From positions 1 through 15,070 of the forward strand of contig CAKUHP010000031.1 of the NCBI GenBank assembly GCA_934658705.1: DNA of 15,070 nt. The letters are read 5' to 3'. Positions 14,792 through 15,070 of the stretch are shown here, piece by piece. The DNA comes from an uncultured Collinsella sp. (GTDB lineage: Bacteria; Actinomycetota; Coriobacteriia; Coriobacteriales; Coriobacteriaceae). The position numbers and the translations under genes are program-made. The notes beneath the pieces are model-generated. The model had not been told where the DNA came from. It saw nothing but the letters and a program-made list of their open reading frames with translations, and made no database searches. The stretch's first letter is position 1. Each line of letters starts with the position of its first letter.

Positions 14792-14841
14792 AAAAACGGG
14801 CGGGCGAGATGGAGTTACTGGAACTTCATCTCGCCCGCCCG
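14792..14841 (-). terminator. 20-bp hairpin with U-tract: terminator or attenuator of the DUF2798 gene
   Basis: Bases 14797-14816 pair with 14822-14841 over 20 bp (one G-T) around the loop ACTGG or its complement. On the minus strand the stem is followed directly by TTTTT (14796-14792). Only ~43 bases separate the U-tract from the DUF2798 start, with no -10-like TANNNT box between. The hairpin therefore either attenuates that gene or ends an upstream transcript beyond the window. Confidence 0.85.
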
Positions 14842-15070
14842 TGTTACGCGCGTCTGCGACTACTTATGTGGTGGAACCAGCCTAGCATGAAACGTATGCG
14901 CTTCGTAAGCGTTGAGTTTGTGAAGATGCAGGGCGTAGTTGATCCGCTGGGGACGTTCTTAAGCGACTAGTCATTGGGGACGTTCTTGTTTGACTAGTCA
15001 TTTAAGAACGTCCATTACAGTCGAGATTGTCAGCCCGGGCCCGTCTCGGGCTACGATTGAGGCGCGCCCA
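14842..15070 (+). other. gene-free end region
   Basis: No supported gene. A short plus-strand frame (14887-14970) has no ribosome site or recognisable protein. The region holds the tandem/inverted repeat at 14948-15013 and a short hairpin AGCCCG/CGGGCT around 15032-15052. Weak promoter-like bases on the minus strand could serve the DUF2798 gene. Confidence 0.5.
14948..15013. repeat. REP-like element: two 27-bp tandem copies plus inverted copy
   Basis: Units 14948-14974 and 14975-15001 both read TGGGGACGTTCTT, a 4-base variable block, then GACTAGTCAT; only the block differs (AAGC vs GTTT). An inverted partial copy, TTAAGAACGTCC (15002-15013), pairs with GGACGTTCTTAA (14951-14962) over 12 bp. 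It also pairs with the second unit over 10 bp. TGACTAGTCA (14991-15000) is a perfect palindrome. This looks like an intergenic REP or miniature mobile element; no transposase is in the window. Confidence 0.75.

Noticed and set aside
14065..14970. 301-codon plus-strand frame over the DUF2798 gene
   Set aside because: It runs antisense through the membrane protein, the terminator hairpin and the repeat; its composition is not protein-like.
14948..15013. CRISPR array
   Set aside because: Only two direct units in perfect tandem with a 4-base variable block, no spacers and no cas genes.

Overview
The window is high-GC DNA with actinobacterial protein families. The best fit is the class Coriobacteriia, probably a Collinsella-like gut bacterium. 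This rests on protein character, GC-rich codons and the style of the intergenic repeats, not on any database search. Nearly all genes lie on the minus strand. The exceptions are mntP and hipBA, which run on the plus strand.

Right to left along the minus strand, the layout resembles the clpC - disA - ispD - ispF - cysS - rlmB - yacP superoperon known from Bacillus. Here clpC (11326-13968) is separated from the block disA-ispD-ispF-cysS-rlmB-rae1 (279-5814) by about 5.5 kb of other material. That material is mntP, a hipBA toxin-antitoxin locus, pepD, and a RelB-like/PIN toxin-antitoxin pair. The Bacillus companions ctsR, mcsA, mcsB, radA, gltX, cysE and mrnC are absent from the window. The disA block is tightly packed: TAATG at disA/ispD, an 11-bp overlap at ispD/ispF, and 3-bp gaps at ispF/cysS and rlmB/rae1. 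The exception is a 184-bp structured spacer with a terminator-like hairpin between cysS and rlmB.

Region by region: 1-278 holds the 5' part of a minus-strand tRNA-Thr(UGU), a second imperfect copy of its anticodon/T-arm segment, and two strong hairpins. 279-5814 is the housekeeping operon: ribosome-associated nuclease, rRNA methylase, CysRS, two MEP isoprenoid enzymes and the c-di-AMP synthase. 5815-6163 holds a yybP-ykoY (Mn2+) riboswitch with an intrinsic terminator, driving mntP. 6743-8606 is hipBA, with a repeated operator that overlaps the mntP terminator. Its hipA is broken by a -1 frameshift exactly where base composition changes. 8607-10340 is pepD with its terminator. 10341-11280 is the PIN/RelB pair with a palindromic operator-promoter. 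11281-14060 is clpC with a strong terminator and a hairpin leader. 14155-15070 holds a four-TM DUF2798-like membrane protein behind a 20-bp terminator/attenuator hairpin, followed by a REP-like tandem/inverted repeat with no gene.

No clear undescribed multi-gene system was found. The most unusual points are the mosaic, frameshifted hipA; the operator shared between the mntP terminator and hipBA; the attenuator-like leaders before rlmB and the DUF2798 gene; and the tRNA-Thr fragment duplication.
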